DNA from: an uncultured Verrucomicrobiota bacterium
Lineage (GTDB): Bacteria > Verrucomicrobiota > Verrucomicrobiia > Limisphaerales > UBA1412
NCBI GenBank assembly: GCA_944389455.1
Contig: CALXMK010000004.1
Coordinates: 78,186 to 142,185 of the forward strand
Reading direction: 5' to 3'
Length of the DNA stretch: 64,000 nucleotides
Notes under the pieces: generated by a model
The model's input: the letters and a program-made list of their open reading frames with translations, nothing else
What the model was told of the DNA's origin: nothing
The model's database searches: none
Position numbers and translations under genes: made by a program
Shown: positions 1 through 7,805 of the stretch, piece by piece
Layout: every line of letters begins with the position of its first letter
Position numbering within the stretch: position 1 is the first letter of the stretch

Positions 1-21
1 TTAAAAGGAAGGTTTATATTA

Positions 22-1062
22 TTGACCCGAGGCAGCCCTTTGGCCTTAGTGCAGGCAAAGCGAGTTCAAAATACTTGTCAGCATTATTTCCCCGGATTGT
101 ATTTTGAGATCAAAGTTGTTAAAACTACCGGAGATAAGCTGCAAAAAGCATCATTGGCTCATGTTAATGAAGTTCTTCCTACCTCAAAAGGACTTTTTAC
201 TAAAGAATTAGAACAGGAGCTCCTCTCAGGCGAGGGAGTGATGGCAGTACATTCTCTTAAAGATTTACCTACGGATTTACCAGAGGGACTTACGTTGGGG
301 GCGGTGCTGCGGAGGGCAGATGTACGGGATGTCATTATTTATCGCTCGGAAGAATTGGCAAAAGGATTAGATTCTCAGGTTAAGGAATGGATTCCGGGGA
401 TGCCTCGTTTTCGTGGATTTAAACCTGGTCTCAGACTTATTGATTTACCCCTGGGAGCCGTAATTGCTACTTCAAGCACTAGGCGAGGTGAGCAGATTCG
501 ACATTTACGCCCCGATATTAGGATAGTGCCGATCCGCGGTAATGTGGGAACTCGCTTAAATAAGCTGAAGCTTCAGCCGGAGATTGATGCCACTTTGCTG
601 GCAGCAGCTGGGTTAGAGAGGTTAGATTTTCATCTTTTCCCAGATGGACATTTTACGGCACCTCCGGAACATCGTAAAAATCTGGAAGGGATTAGAGGCT
701 CGCTTCTCTCTTTGGAAGAAATGCTTCCCTGTGTGGGACAAGGGGCTATCGGAGTGGAAATTCGTGAGGGTGATCCGGCGGCAGAGGAATTGTGCCGAGC
801 GATTTTGCATCCCAATACGGCACTTTGCGTAAGTGCGGAGCGAGAATTTTTGCGTGCGATGGGAGGCGGTTGTCAGAGTCCTGTTGGAGCCTATGCACGT
901 ATAGAGGGGCATAAGCTTTGTCTTGAGGTGGTCTCGTTTCGAGGAAATACTCCCCAACGACTGGTTCTTACAGGAAAATTGAGTGAATCCGAAGCTTTAG
1001 GCCGAGAGGCTGCTCAGCGTATTTTAGAAGCAGAAGAGTGTTATAAGAATGAAAATTCTTAA
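22..1062 (+). CDS. hemC: Porphobilinogen deaminase (hydroxymethylbilane synthase)
   Basis: Polymerises four porphobilinogen units into hydroxymethylbilane in cytosolic tetrapyrrole synthesis. The N-terminus carries the TRGSPLAL motif, followed by HSLKDLPT, the ATSSTRR substrate-binding motif near residue 150 and GGGCQSPVGAYA, in which Cys284 should hold the dipyrromethane cofactor. At 346 aa it is longer than the usual roughly 310 because of an insert of about 30 residues before ATSSTRR and a second one after LERLDF. The start is uncertain. A TTG at 22 has a good AAGGAAGG ribosome site (5-12), but the frame is open to the window edge and reads FILL before TRGS, which resembles the first beta strand of the family. 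The true start may therefore lie outside the window. It converges with the next gene. Confidence 0.95.
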   Translation: MTRGSPLALVQAKRVQNTCQHYFPGLYFEIKVVKTTGDKLQKASLAHVNEVLPTSKGLFTKELEQELLSGEGVMAVHSLKDLPTDLPEGLTLGAVLRRADVRDVIIYRSEELAKGLDSQVKEWIPGMPRFRGFKPGLRLIDLPLGAVIATSSTRRGEQIRHLRPDIRIVPIRGNVGTRLNKLKLQPEIDATLLAAAGLERLDFHLFPDGHFTAPPEHRKNLEGIRGSLLSLEEMLPCVGQGAIGVEIREGDPAAEELCRAILHPNTALCVSAEREFLRAMGGGCQSPVGAYARIEGHKLCLEVVSFRGNTPQRLVLTGKLSESEALGREAAQRILEAEECYKNENS

Positions 1063-1121
1063 TTAGAAAGGCATCATCACAAAAATTTAGATTAATTCTA
1101 GAGCACTTTCTGATAAAGGGA

Positions 1122-2063
1122 TTATGATTCTTTTTTGAGGGCACTGATCAGAAGAGTTTCGAAATGAGGAGGATCTTCCTCTCGAGCAGCAATGCAGATA
1201 TCAATATTGCTAAAACCGGCTTGTTCCAGTAAAAGGTGCATTTGTCCTTCTGAAAAACCTAAGAGTTCATCTCCATAGAGTTTGTGGGCTTCCGTAAAAT
1301 TATGGAGCAAAAGGTCTAAAATAAAAATCTTTCCCCCAGGTTTAAGTATTTTAAAGGCAGAGTTCAGTGCTGTTTCAGGGTCCGAAAGATGGTGCAGAAC
1401 TTGGCTGAAGAGTGCGATATCTACACTTTCTGGCTCAATAGGAGGTTTGCGAATATCACCTAAGCGAAATTGGATATTTTTAATATGATTTTTGCGTGCT
1501 TGTTCTTCTCCGAAGCGAATAATCTTAGGAGAATTATCTACGGCAATGACAAGCTTGGCATTTTGTGCTAAGAGTTCACTTATCAATCCTTCTCCAGAAC
1601 CTAGGTCTGCAATGACTAACGGAGGCAACATGCGTAGAAGTAATTGCCCAAAAGCTTGCCAAGAACGGCCTGGTCCATAATGTCGGTCAAATCGTCCTGC
1701 AACTTGATTGAAAAAAAGGCGTGAGTATTCTTCACGCAGAGAGAGAATTCTGCGTAAATTGGCTTGATCAGCTTCGTATTCTGGAAGCTGGCGTGCTCCC
1801 TCCAGCGCAGCAAGAATGAGTTCGCTATAGGAGAGTTTGTGTGTGGCAGAAAGTTTATAGAAAATGTGTCGTCCTTTACGTGAGGAGGAAAGGAGACCAG
1901 CCTTCAGTAAGACTGAAAGATGGGTAGAGATTCGAGATTGCCCCATCCGAGTTATGGCTTGAATTTCATGAACAGAGAGGGTTTCTTTTTCTAAAAGAGA
2001 TAGAAGACGCAGACGTGTTGAGTCTGCAAGAGTCCGGAGAAATTTAAGAATATCACTGCTCAT
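1122..2063 (-). CDS. ArsR-family HTH regulator fused to SAM-dependent methyltransferase
   Basis: Residues 1 to about 95 form an ArsR-type winged helix (IQAITRMGQSRISTHLSVLL is the recognition region, RKGRHIFYKL the wing). Residues about 130-310 form a class I methyltransferase with the glycine-rich SAM motif DLGSGEG near residue 153 and the later QVLHHLSDP and LKPGGKIFILD elements typical of UbiE/MerR-like small-molecule methyltransferases. No CxC metal-binding pair of ArsR/SmtB sensors is visible in the HTH part. Such fusions are known in several phyla; ArsR-type SahR controls the methionine cycle in Proteobacteria. Because metK and ahcY lie 14 kb away on the same strand, control by SAM or SAH is a reasonable inference, not shown. 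Confidence 0.85.
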   Translation of the reverse strand: MSSDILKFLRTLADSTRLRLLSLLEKETLSVHEIQAITRMGQSRISTHLSVLLKAGLLSSSRKGRHIFYKLSATHKLSYSELILAALEGARQLPEYEADQANLRRILSLREEYSRLFFNQVAGRFDRHYGPGRSWQAFGQLLLRMLPPLVIADLGSGEGLISELLAQNAKLVIAVDNSPKIIRFGEEQARKNHIKNIQFRLGDIRKPPIEPESVDIALFSQVLHHLSDPETALNSAFKILKPGGKIFILDLLLHNFTEAHKLYGDELLGFSEGQMHLLLEQAGFSNIDICIAAREEDPPHFETLLISALKKES

Positions 2064-2094
2064 GGAGTAGAAAAAGGAGTGTAGTTAATTACAA

Positions 2095-2123
2095 AAACGG
2101 CCTGTAGCAAGTACAGGCCGTTT
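2095..2123 (-). terminator. Rho-independent terminator of the 2149-2706 gene
   Basis: Perfect 12-bp inverted repeat AAACGGCCTGTA (2095-2106) and TACAGGCCGTTT (2112-2123) with a 5-nt loop. Read on the minus strand it is followed by a short T run. It lies 25 bp after the stop of the exported protein gene and before the ArsR fusion, so the two are probably separate units. Confidence 0.85.
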
Positions 2124-2148
2124 AATTAGATAATTTTAAGCTTCCAAA

Positions 2149-2706
2149 CTAGGGAGCTGTATAAGCAGGACGACGAGGACCTTCATCGACCGGTTTCATT
2201 TCACTTATTTCGACCGGAGCGGTAACCTCAGCACCAGAGATATCTTTAGCAATTTCAACTGTTGCGGTGGCTGCCAAAATAACTTTGCTGTACTTAGGAG
2301 CAACCGTGGAAACCTGCTTGGCAATTTGATTTGCGTAAGCAGGAGCAGCAGCTGAGGCTACTTTTGCAATCTTGACAGCCTGACTATTGGAAAGACTGGC
2401 GGCAGCTGCCGCTACATCAGGAGCTAATTCAGGATTTTCCTTGGAAATAGCTGCTACTGTCTGAACCAAAGCACCTGCTTTATAGGACTTAACGGAACGA
2501 ACAATCTGCACAGCAATGTCTTTACGGTCAGCGGCTGCAGATTTCTCAACCATTTCTGTTGCGACAGAGCTTACATTGCGGAGTTTAGCGCCACTGATGG
2601 TATCATCGATAGTGCTGATTTGTGCAGGAGTGAGCGCATTCGCAGATACGACAGCTGCTATCATGATAGCAGCTAGAACTAATAACGTTTTCTTCATAAT
2701 GAACAT
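2149..2706 (-). CDS. Exported alanine-rich helical protein of unknown function
   Basis: I do not recognise a family. A signal peptide is clear (MKKTLLVLAAIMIAAVVSANA, cleavage likely after ANA). The mature part is about 80 percent predicted helix, rich in Ala, Val, Ser and Lys, with loosely repeated blocks of about 30-35 residues (VATEMVEKSAAADR, IVRSVKSYKAGALV, VAAAAASLSNSQAV, IAKVASAAAPAYANQIAKQV) that look like degenerate helical-hairpin repeats. A proline-rich acidic tail (EISEMKPVDEGPRRPAYTAP) ends the protein. The start could be the ATG at 2706 or the one at 2697; neither has a clear ribosome site. It is monocistronic, with its own terminator downstream and AT-rich sequence upstream. 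Confidence 0.75.
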   Translation of the reverse strand: MFIMKKTLLVLAAIMIAAVVSANALTPAQISTIDDTISGAKLRNVSSVATEMVEKSAAADRKDIAVQIVRSVKSYKAGALVQTVAAISKENPELAPDVAAAAASLSNSQAVKIAKVASAAAPAYANQIAKQVSTVAPKYSKVILAATATVEIAKDISGAEVTAPVEISEMKPVDEGPRRPAYTAP

Positions 2707-2889
2707 CTAATCTAGAATCTAGAATAACTAATTAGATTTACAGTATAACTCAATGTTAGAAGAGGAGTTTAAAACCTCCCTTAACACCACGACTATTGTA
2801 GTAAATAAATAGGGAATGTAAAGCTCAAAAAATGAAATTATTTTGAATTTAATCTTTTTTACAAAACAAAGGGTAAAAATTATAAATAT

Positions 2890-3744
2890 TCATTTGTGTT
2901 TATTGCAAGTTAGGATCAGTGCTTCTCCGCTCATTGGTTCTTCTTTAAGAATATGAGCAATTTTCTTGTGCAATTCATGCTCATCTTGATTTATAGCTGG
3001 GGGATTAGATTGAGGAAGCTGTCCTGCAGAGGAACAAAATAGATTGTATCGGCATTTAATTCCGGCTGCATGCAGGCATTGGCGTAGTGAAGAAGCGGTG
3101 AAAATATATTTAAATTGAGGAATATGGAGCGGAAGCCAGTTTTTCCCATAGAGCTCATGTCCGTAAGAACTTGCATTCCAGGCAAAAATAATCAGTCGCC
3201 CTCCTGGGATTAGCGAATTCCAGGCCGAGCGCAGCAATTGAGAAGGATAGGGAACTTGTTCCAGATACCAACGGATGATAATAGCATCAAAGGGGCTGGA
3301 AGCGTATTTTTCCCAGATTGGTGGAGTATGAGAGATTTGAATTTGATTGGATTGATTATATTTTTCAATCAGTAATGAATTAGTATGAATGATATGTGTA
3401 TTCCATCCTCTTGCAGCAGCGTTTAAAACAGGGTGAATATCTCCTGTTCCGATATCCAGTAAGAGGCCGGGGGTTTCCGGAAGGTAGAGTGTTTTCCAGC
3501 GTTCTTTGTCATCTAATCTATTAGTAAAGGTTTCTTTGATTCGATCCCAGAGAGAGTTTGGTTCGAGTTTATCTTCAAAGGTGATTGGAAGAGGTTTTTC
3601 GGGGTGAAAGTGAGAGCGTTGTAAAAGTGCACAAACTTTACGGGAACAGCGCAACCAGCCGCCAGGATTTTCTTTTGGTAAAAGGGGATGGAGATGATAC
3701 CCGCAAAGATCGCAGAGATGAGTATGGGAGTTAGTTTTTAGCAT
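2890..3744 (-). CDS. Class I SAM-dependent methyltransferase with N-terminal zinc-ribbon-like segment
   Basis: Residues 11-38 contain CxxC (HLCDLCGYHLHP) and a later LRCSRKVCALL pair, a likely zinc ribbon or knuckle. The rest is a Rossmann methyltransferase: LLLDIGTGDIHPVL is the SAM motif near residue 95, IIIRWYLEQVPYP the post-IV region, and LIPGGRLIIFAWN the motif before the last strands. The layout resembles the C-methyltransferase/Methyltransf_11 group, but the substrate cannot be read. The start codon overlaps the 3' end of the GlcF-like gene by 14 bp, so the pair is translationally coupled. The stop lies in AT-rich sequence. Confidence 0.75.
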   Translation of the reverse strand: MLKTNSHTHLCDLCGYHLHPLLPKENPGGWLRCSRKVCALLQRSHFHPEKPLPITFEDKLEPNSLWDRIKETFTNRLDDKERWKTLYLPETPGLLLDIGTGDIHPVLNAAARGWNTHIIHTNSLLIEKYNQSNQIQISHTPPIWEKYASSPFDAIIIRWYLEQVPYPSQLLRSAWNSLIPGGRLIIFAWNASSYGHELYGKNWLPLHIPQFKYIFTASSLRQCLHAAGIKCRYNLFCSSAGQLPQSNPPAINQDEHELHKKIAHILKEEPMSGEALILTCNKHK

Positions 3745-5113
3745 TTTCTTGTCTTTGATAGGCTTCCGCTAATAGAGTAATAGGGTGAACAACACGGATG
3801 GGGAGATTGCGTTGTTTCATTCCGTTAATAAGTTGGAGAAGACAGCCGGAATTTCCATTTGCTACAACAGAGGCTCCTGTTTCCAGAATATGGTTAATTT
3901 TTCTTTGTAGAAGTTTATTAGCCATTTCCGGTTGAGTAATATTGTAAATACCGGCACTGCCGCAGCACCAGTTACTTTCCGGCAGCTCAATTAGCTCCAG
4001 TCCGGGGATAGAGTTGAGAATAGTTCTAGGTTGAAGAGTGATTTTTTGTCCATGAGCCAAGTGACAGCTTTCGTGATAAGTAACTTTAATTGATGGTAAT
4101 TTTTGTGAAAGGTTATTAGGTGGTTGAGGTGGAGTAAATTCAATTTCAGCCAGCCATTCGTGAATATCTTTGACTTTAGAGTCCCAAAGCTTGGCATGAT
4201 GGCTCCATTTAGGATGATCCTTCAGGAGGGAGTAGTAGTGCTTCATGTGGGAACCGCAACCTCCCGCATTGCTGATTATAGCGTCGAAATCTTCTACTGG
4301 AAACATGGTCAGTTGACGGATAGCTAATTGACGGGCAAGCTCTGTCTCTCCATTATGGGCGTGAAGTGAGCCGCAGCAATATTGATTGCGGGGAGTGTAG
4401 ACCTCGCAGTGATTCCAGGAGAGAACTTGGACGGAATCTCGATTGATTTGACTAAAGATTAGATCTTGGGCACAACCAACAAGGAAAGCTACTCGATATT
4501 TGCGTCCGTTTCGTGCAGGAGTGATTTCTGCTATTAGATCAGAAGAGAAGCGATCTGGAATATCAGGGGTCATGGACTCTAATTCTCGGAGACGCTTGGG
4601 CATGATTTTGAGAATGCCACTTGAGCGGAGAAGCTTTTGTATGCCGAGTCGTTGATAGAATTTTATTGCTTTTCCCAGCAGAAGCAGTTTATTCAGATCC
4701 ATGAAAAGCCATTTTATAGTCAATGCTCTAATGATCTTCCTTGTCGGAGTATCTAAAATATGTGTGCGCTCTACCTCTGCTCTGGCATGTTCGAAAATAA
4801 GTGCGTAATTGACTCCTGAGGGACATGCACTCATACAAGCTAAACATCCGAGGCAAAAGTAGATTTCTTTAGCGAATTCTCGAGTAAATGGTATTTTTTT
4901 ATCCGCAATAGCGCGGGTTAAGGCAATTCGTCCACGGGGGCTGTGCCGTTCACGACGGGTTTCTGCAAAGGTAGGACAGACAGAAAGACAGAGGCCGCAA
5001 TGCATACATTGCTGAAGTATATCATAATTCAGACCTGCCCAACGTGTTTTTAAGGGAGAGGAAACCTTGGAAACAAGTTTGATTGAATGAGGAGAGGAAG
5101 CGGGATTATCCAT
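3731..5113 (-). CDS. glcF: Glycolate oxidase iron-sulfur subunit-like protein (GlcF)
   Basis: Two bacterial-ferredoxin 4Fe-4S motifs sit at residues 36-46 (CMHCGLCLSVC) and 87-97 (CLGCLACMSAC). Two C-terminal cysteine-rich CCG domains follow, with CCGSLHAHNG and CCGSAGIYNI. At 460 aa this is the length and domain order of GlcF and related electron-transfer subunits of 2-hydroxyacid dehydrogenases. The FAD subunits GlcD/GlcE are not beside it, so the partner must be elsewhere; a lactate- or glycerol-3-phosphate-type partner is possible. The following methyltransferase overlaps its end. The first gene after a long spacer with two hairpins, it probably starts a two-gene operon. Confidence 0.85.
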   Translation of the reverse strand: MDNPASSPHSIKLVSKVSSPLKTRWAGLNYDILQQCMHCGLCLSVCPTFAETRRERHSPRGRIALTRAIADKKIPFTREFAKEIYFCLGCLACMSACPSGVNYALIFEHARAEVERTHILDTPTRKIIRALTIKWLFMDLNKLLLLGKAIKFYQRLGIQKLLRSSGILKIMPKRLRELESMTPDIPDRFSSDLIAEITPARNGRKYRVAFLVGCAQDLIFSQINRDSVQVLSWNHCEVYTPRNQYCCGSLHAHNGETELARQLAIRQLTMFPVEDFDAIISNAGGCGSHMKHYYSLLKDHPKWSHHAKLWDSKVKDIHEWLAEIEFTPPQPPNNLSQKLPSIKVTYHESCHLAHGQKITLQPRTILNSIPGLELIELPESNWCCGSAGIYNITQPEMANKLLQRKINHILETGASVVANGNSGCLLQLINGMKQRNLPIRVVHPITLLAEAYQRQENAKN

Positions 5114-5174
5114 AATTCAAACAGAATAGATGGTTTCTTATTGTATGCTATTAAAGGTTTCATTATTACTAAAA

Positions 5175-5212
5175 ACAGGCGATAGCCGAATAAAACGGTA
5201 TATATCGCCTGT
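5175..5212 (-). terminator. Hairpin terminator between tetR and glcF
   Basis: Stem ACAGGCGATA (5175-5184) and TATCGCCTGT (5203-5212), with an internal CCG/CGG extension in the loop. On the minus strand it is followed by TTTTTAGT. It is the second of two tandem hairpins after the TetR gene. Confidence 0.75.
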
Positions 5213-5245
5213 CTGATAGAATCGTGGTTTGGGTGATAAATTAGA

Positions 5246-5270
5246 AAACAGGTATTTTTTCAGCCTGTTT
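5246..5270 (-). terminator. Hairpin immediately after tetR
   Basis: Stem AAACAGG (5246-5252) and CCTGTTT (5264-5270) with an 11-nt loop, starting 13 bp after the TetR stop. On the minus strand the second arm runs into TTTTCTAATTT. It is weaker than the hairpin at 5175-5212; together they insulate glcF from read-through. Confidence 0.6.
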
Positions 5271-5282
5271 CTATTAAAATAT

Positions 5283-5942
5283 CTATCGATTCTGAATGCC
5301 CATTAAAATAATGGTCAGCAGAGTATCAGCATCATTTCGGGTGATTGCTGGTTTGTTATACATCAGCTGATCTACCAGAATGGAGTTTATCCAACTATAT
5401 ACTGTACGAACAATCATCTCCAAAGGAAATGTGGATTGCAGGGAACCATCATTGAGTTTCTTTTCGATAAATGCGGTATAAATATCGATAATGCGAGATG
5501 ATTCTTCAATAAACTTCTTTTTACAGGGGATTTCCTTGTCCGCAGAAAAGAATGAAGAGATGATCAGACGAGTCAAACTGGTTTTAGAATGAGCTTCCTT
5601 AGATAACTTAAGAATAATGTTAATCAAGGCTTCCTTCAGGTCGCTGGTCGCTTGAAACTCTTTTTCCAGAGTGGCTCTATGTTCATCTAGTGCATGAAGA
5701 GTCAGTGCAGTAAATAGATCTGATTTGCTGCTGAAATAGTAGTATAAGGTTGGTTTAGTATACTCTGCGTCATCCACAATATCTTGGATAGATGTAGCGG
5801 AATATCCAGCGTTAGCAAAACAGCGTAGAGCGGAATTGAGAATATTAGATCTGGTTCTATCGCTTCTTTTTCTTCTTAAATCAAGTCTCTCTGTACGAGG
5901 AAACTCGATATAATTATCGTCTTTTTTAGGGTATCTTCCCAT
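5283..5942 (-). CDS. TetR-family transcriptional regulator
   Basis: Residues about 28-72 are a TetR_N helix-turn-helix: RSNILNSALRCFANAGYSATSIQDI, then AEYTKPTLYYYFSSKSDLF with the characteristic LYYYF recognition helix end. The C-terminal ligand domain (about residues 85-215) is all helical and family-unspecific. The gene follows the TolC-like gene after 89 bp on the same strand, so it probably belongs to the same transcript and may repress it, as TetR regulators of efflux genes often do. A 12-bp palindrome lies upstream of the TolC gene. Ligand unknown. Confidence 0.88.
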   Translation of the reverse strand: MGRYPKKDDNYIEFPRTERLDLRRKRSDRTRSNILNSALRCFANAGYSATSIQDIVDDAEYTKPTLYYYFSSKSDLFTALTLHALDEHRATLEKEFQATSDLKEALINIILKLSKEAHSKTSLTRLIISSFFSADKEIPCKKKFIEESSRIIDIYTAFIEKKLNDGSLQSTFPLEMIVRTVYSWINSILVDQLMYNKPAITRNDADTLLTIILMGIQNR

Positions 5943-5975
5943 ATTAATGATATATCTGTTGTTTTGTAGTAATTT

Positions 5976-5998
5976 CTCCCTTTGAAAATCAAAGGGAG
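5976..5998 (-). other. Intercistronic hairpin between tolC-like and tetR genes
   Basis: Perfect 9-bp inverted repeat CTCCCTTTG / CAAAGGGAG with an AAAAT loop. Neither strand has a T run after it, so it is not a classical terminator. It may set the ratio of the two cistrons by mRNA processing or stabilisation. This is inference. Confidence 0.5.
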
Positions 5999-6031
5999 TA
6001 AAAGGGATATTTTTAGTTCAATTACTGAAGG

Positions 6032-7621
6032 TTATTCATAATTGACGGTTATATTATATTTTTCCAAAGTGCCGCCCTCCATATAACAAAGATTAGCTAG
6101 ATTAATATTATAAGTTACCAAGGAATTGATTTCTTCTAAGTGTCTTTGGAAAAGGGTCGTTTGCAGCTGCAGAACTTCAAAGGAGGTGGCTTTTCCATTC
6201 TCTAAACGAATTTTTCCTGCCAGCCAAGCTTCCTCAGCGTATTTAGATGCGTCTCGAGAAGCTTTTACAGCATCAATACTGCTGCGAACATCATTGATTG
6301 CGTTATCAATTTCAATCATTACTGATTGTTCTTTTTGTTTAAGCTGGAGCAACTGTTGCTGTCTTTCAGCTTTGCGTGTTTTATAGGTGTTACGAGCAGT
6401 GATATTTCCTAGGGGAACGCTAAGCTGAGCTCCGACAGTATATCCAGGATAGGTTCCTTGACTCATTTGAGTTAATGCACCTGCTCCATTGTTAAGTTCG
6501 GCACCGTTGTGTGTGTAAGAACCGATTAAATCCAATTGAGGAAAGAGTTGATTGTAACTATATTTGAGATTGATATCGCTGATTTCTAAATTGACCTTAG
6601 TTTGAAGTAGGTCAGGACGAAGAGTCATTCCTTTGTACCAGCTTTCTGCACGGCTGGGAAAAGTCGGAACAGAAAGGAGTTCATCGGTCAAATTCAGAGA
6701 GGCATCCTGCCAGAGGGTGAAGTCATCACTGAGAAGCTGTTTCAATGTATTGGCGGCAGTATTATAATTTTGCCTCATTGAGATGAGAGACGACTTTGCG
6801 GCGGAGACTTGTGATTCTGCATCTTTGGTATCGAGTTCAATCAAACTTCCGAGTTCGACTTTTTTGCGCGTTTCGGCCAGGAAGTTTTCTGCCTGAAGGA
6901 GATTTTGTTCTGCCGCAATAATGTTTTCCCTAGCACCGATTAAATTAAAGTAAGCTTGTTCTATTGAAAAAATGGTTGTCATCAATCCGTACTCATAAGT
7001 CATCTGAGAAACATGAAGATTCTTTTTGGCGACCTTAATCCCCATACGAGTAGAGTCTATCCACAGGTTTTTTAAGAGAGGTTGGGTAAAACTGACTCCT
7101 CCGCTAGCCGTAAACTGGTCTTCATTGCCAGAATTATATAGACCAGAGGAGTAGCCGCTGCGTCCGTAGTTGCCGGTAAAATTTACTGTGCCGCCGATTG
7201 GGGTTAGCATAGAAAGTCCTCCGGAGAGGTTATCTCTATAAATATCACGGCTGAGATTGAGAATGGTAGTGCCTGGATCAACCGAACTGGGGTTTTTATT
7301 AAAACCGTATTGATAGCTAGCGGTCAGGGTTGGATCATAGCCAGCATACGCCATTGAATAAGAGTATTCAGAGATCTCAGGATCAATGCGAGTAATTTGA
7401 ATATCCAGATTGTGTTCAAGTCCAATTTGAACACAGTCTACTAAACTGAGGTTGCGTTCGGTATCTTCAAGTTGCAGAGACGGAGTTGCTGTGTTAGTGA
7501 CGGATAGATCAGATGGTGGAGCTTCTTCAATAGTTGGATCGGCTTGTTCTTGTGCTAAGGCTGATAATGTAAAAGCTCCAGTACAGAGCATCATGGTTGC
7601 TAATGCTATGTTCTTTCTCAT
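6032..7621 (-). CDS. TolC-family outer-membrane efflux protein
   Basis: A signal peptide (MRKNIALATMMLCTGAFTLSALAQ) is followed by two outer-membrane efflux protein repeats: SLVDCVQIGLEHNLDIQITRIDPEIS opens the first, and long coiled helices such as AEQNLLQAENFLAETRKKVELGS and VSAAKSSLISMRQNYNTAANTL alternate with beta segments (TASYQYGFN, LSVPLGNI). Length of about 530 aa fits the family. An in-frame ATG at 7657 would add 12 residues before the signal peptide; 7621 is preferred because it places the signal at the terminus, although neither start has a clear ribosome site. No adjacent inner-membrane pump or membrane-fusion protein exists; a HlyD-type protein lies 45 kb away. Confidence 0.88.
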   Translation of the reverse strand: MRKNIALATMMLCTGAFTLSALAQEQADPTIEEAPPSDLSVTNTATPSLQLEDTERNLSLVDCVQIGLEHNLDIQITRIDPEISEYSYSMAYAGYDPTLTASYQYGFNKNPSSVDPGTTILNLSRDIYRDNLSGGLSMLTPIGGTVNFTGNYGRSGYSSGLYNSGNEDQFTASGGVSFTQPLLKNLWIDSTRMGIKVAKKNLHVSQMTYEYGLMTTIFSIEQAYFNLIGARENIIAAEQNLLQAENFLAETRKKVELGSLIELDTKDAESQVSAAKSSLISMRQNYNTAANTLKQLLSDDFTLWQDASLNLTDELLSVPTFPSRAESWYKGMTLRPDLLQTKVNLEISDINLKYSYNQLFPQLDLIGSYTHNGAELNNGAGALTQMSQGTYPGYTVGAQLSVPLGNITARNTYKTRKAERQQQLLQLKQKEQSVMIEIDNAINDVRSSIDAVKASRDASKYAEEAWLAGKIRLENGKATSFEVLQLQTTLFQRHLEEINSLVTYNINLANLCYMEGGTLEKYNITVNYE

Positions 7622-7747
7622 ATTCAATCTGCTATTGATCTCGATATTTTGTCTCATCCATTAAATATGTTAGGAGAGCTTCATCTAATCTCCGATTTCA
7701 GGGGGGATCAGTTTTTTATAAGCCTGGTTTCACCACCCAACATGAAG

Positions 7748-7759
7748 ATGCTACAGCAT
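7748..7759. promoter_or_regulatory. 12-bp palindrome upstream of tolC-like gene, candidate operator
   Basis: ATGCT-AC-AGCAT lies about 125 bp upstream of the channel start in the only intergenic space of that unit. TetR regulators bind short palindromes, so it could be the site of the TetR encoded downstream. Short palindromes also arise by chance; low confidence. Confidence 0.25.
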
Positions 7760-7805
7760 ATCCTCTAAAATTTCAACACCGTATAATATAGAAAGTTTCT
7801 TTTTT

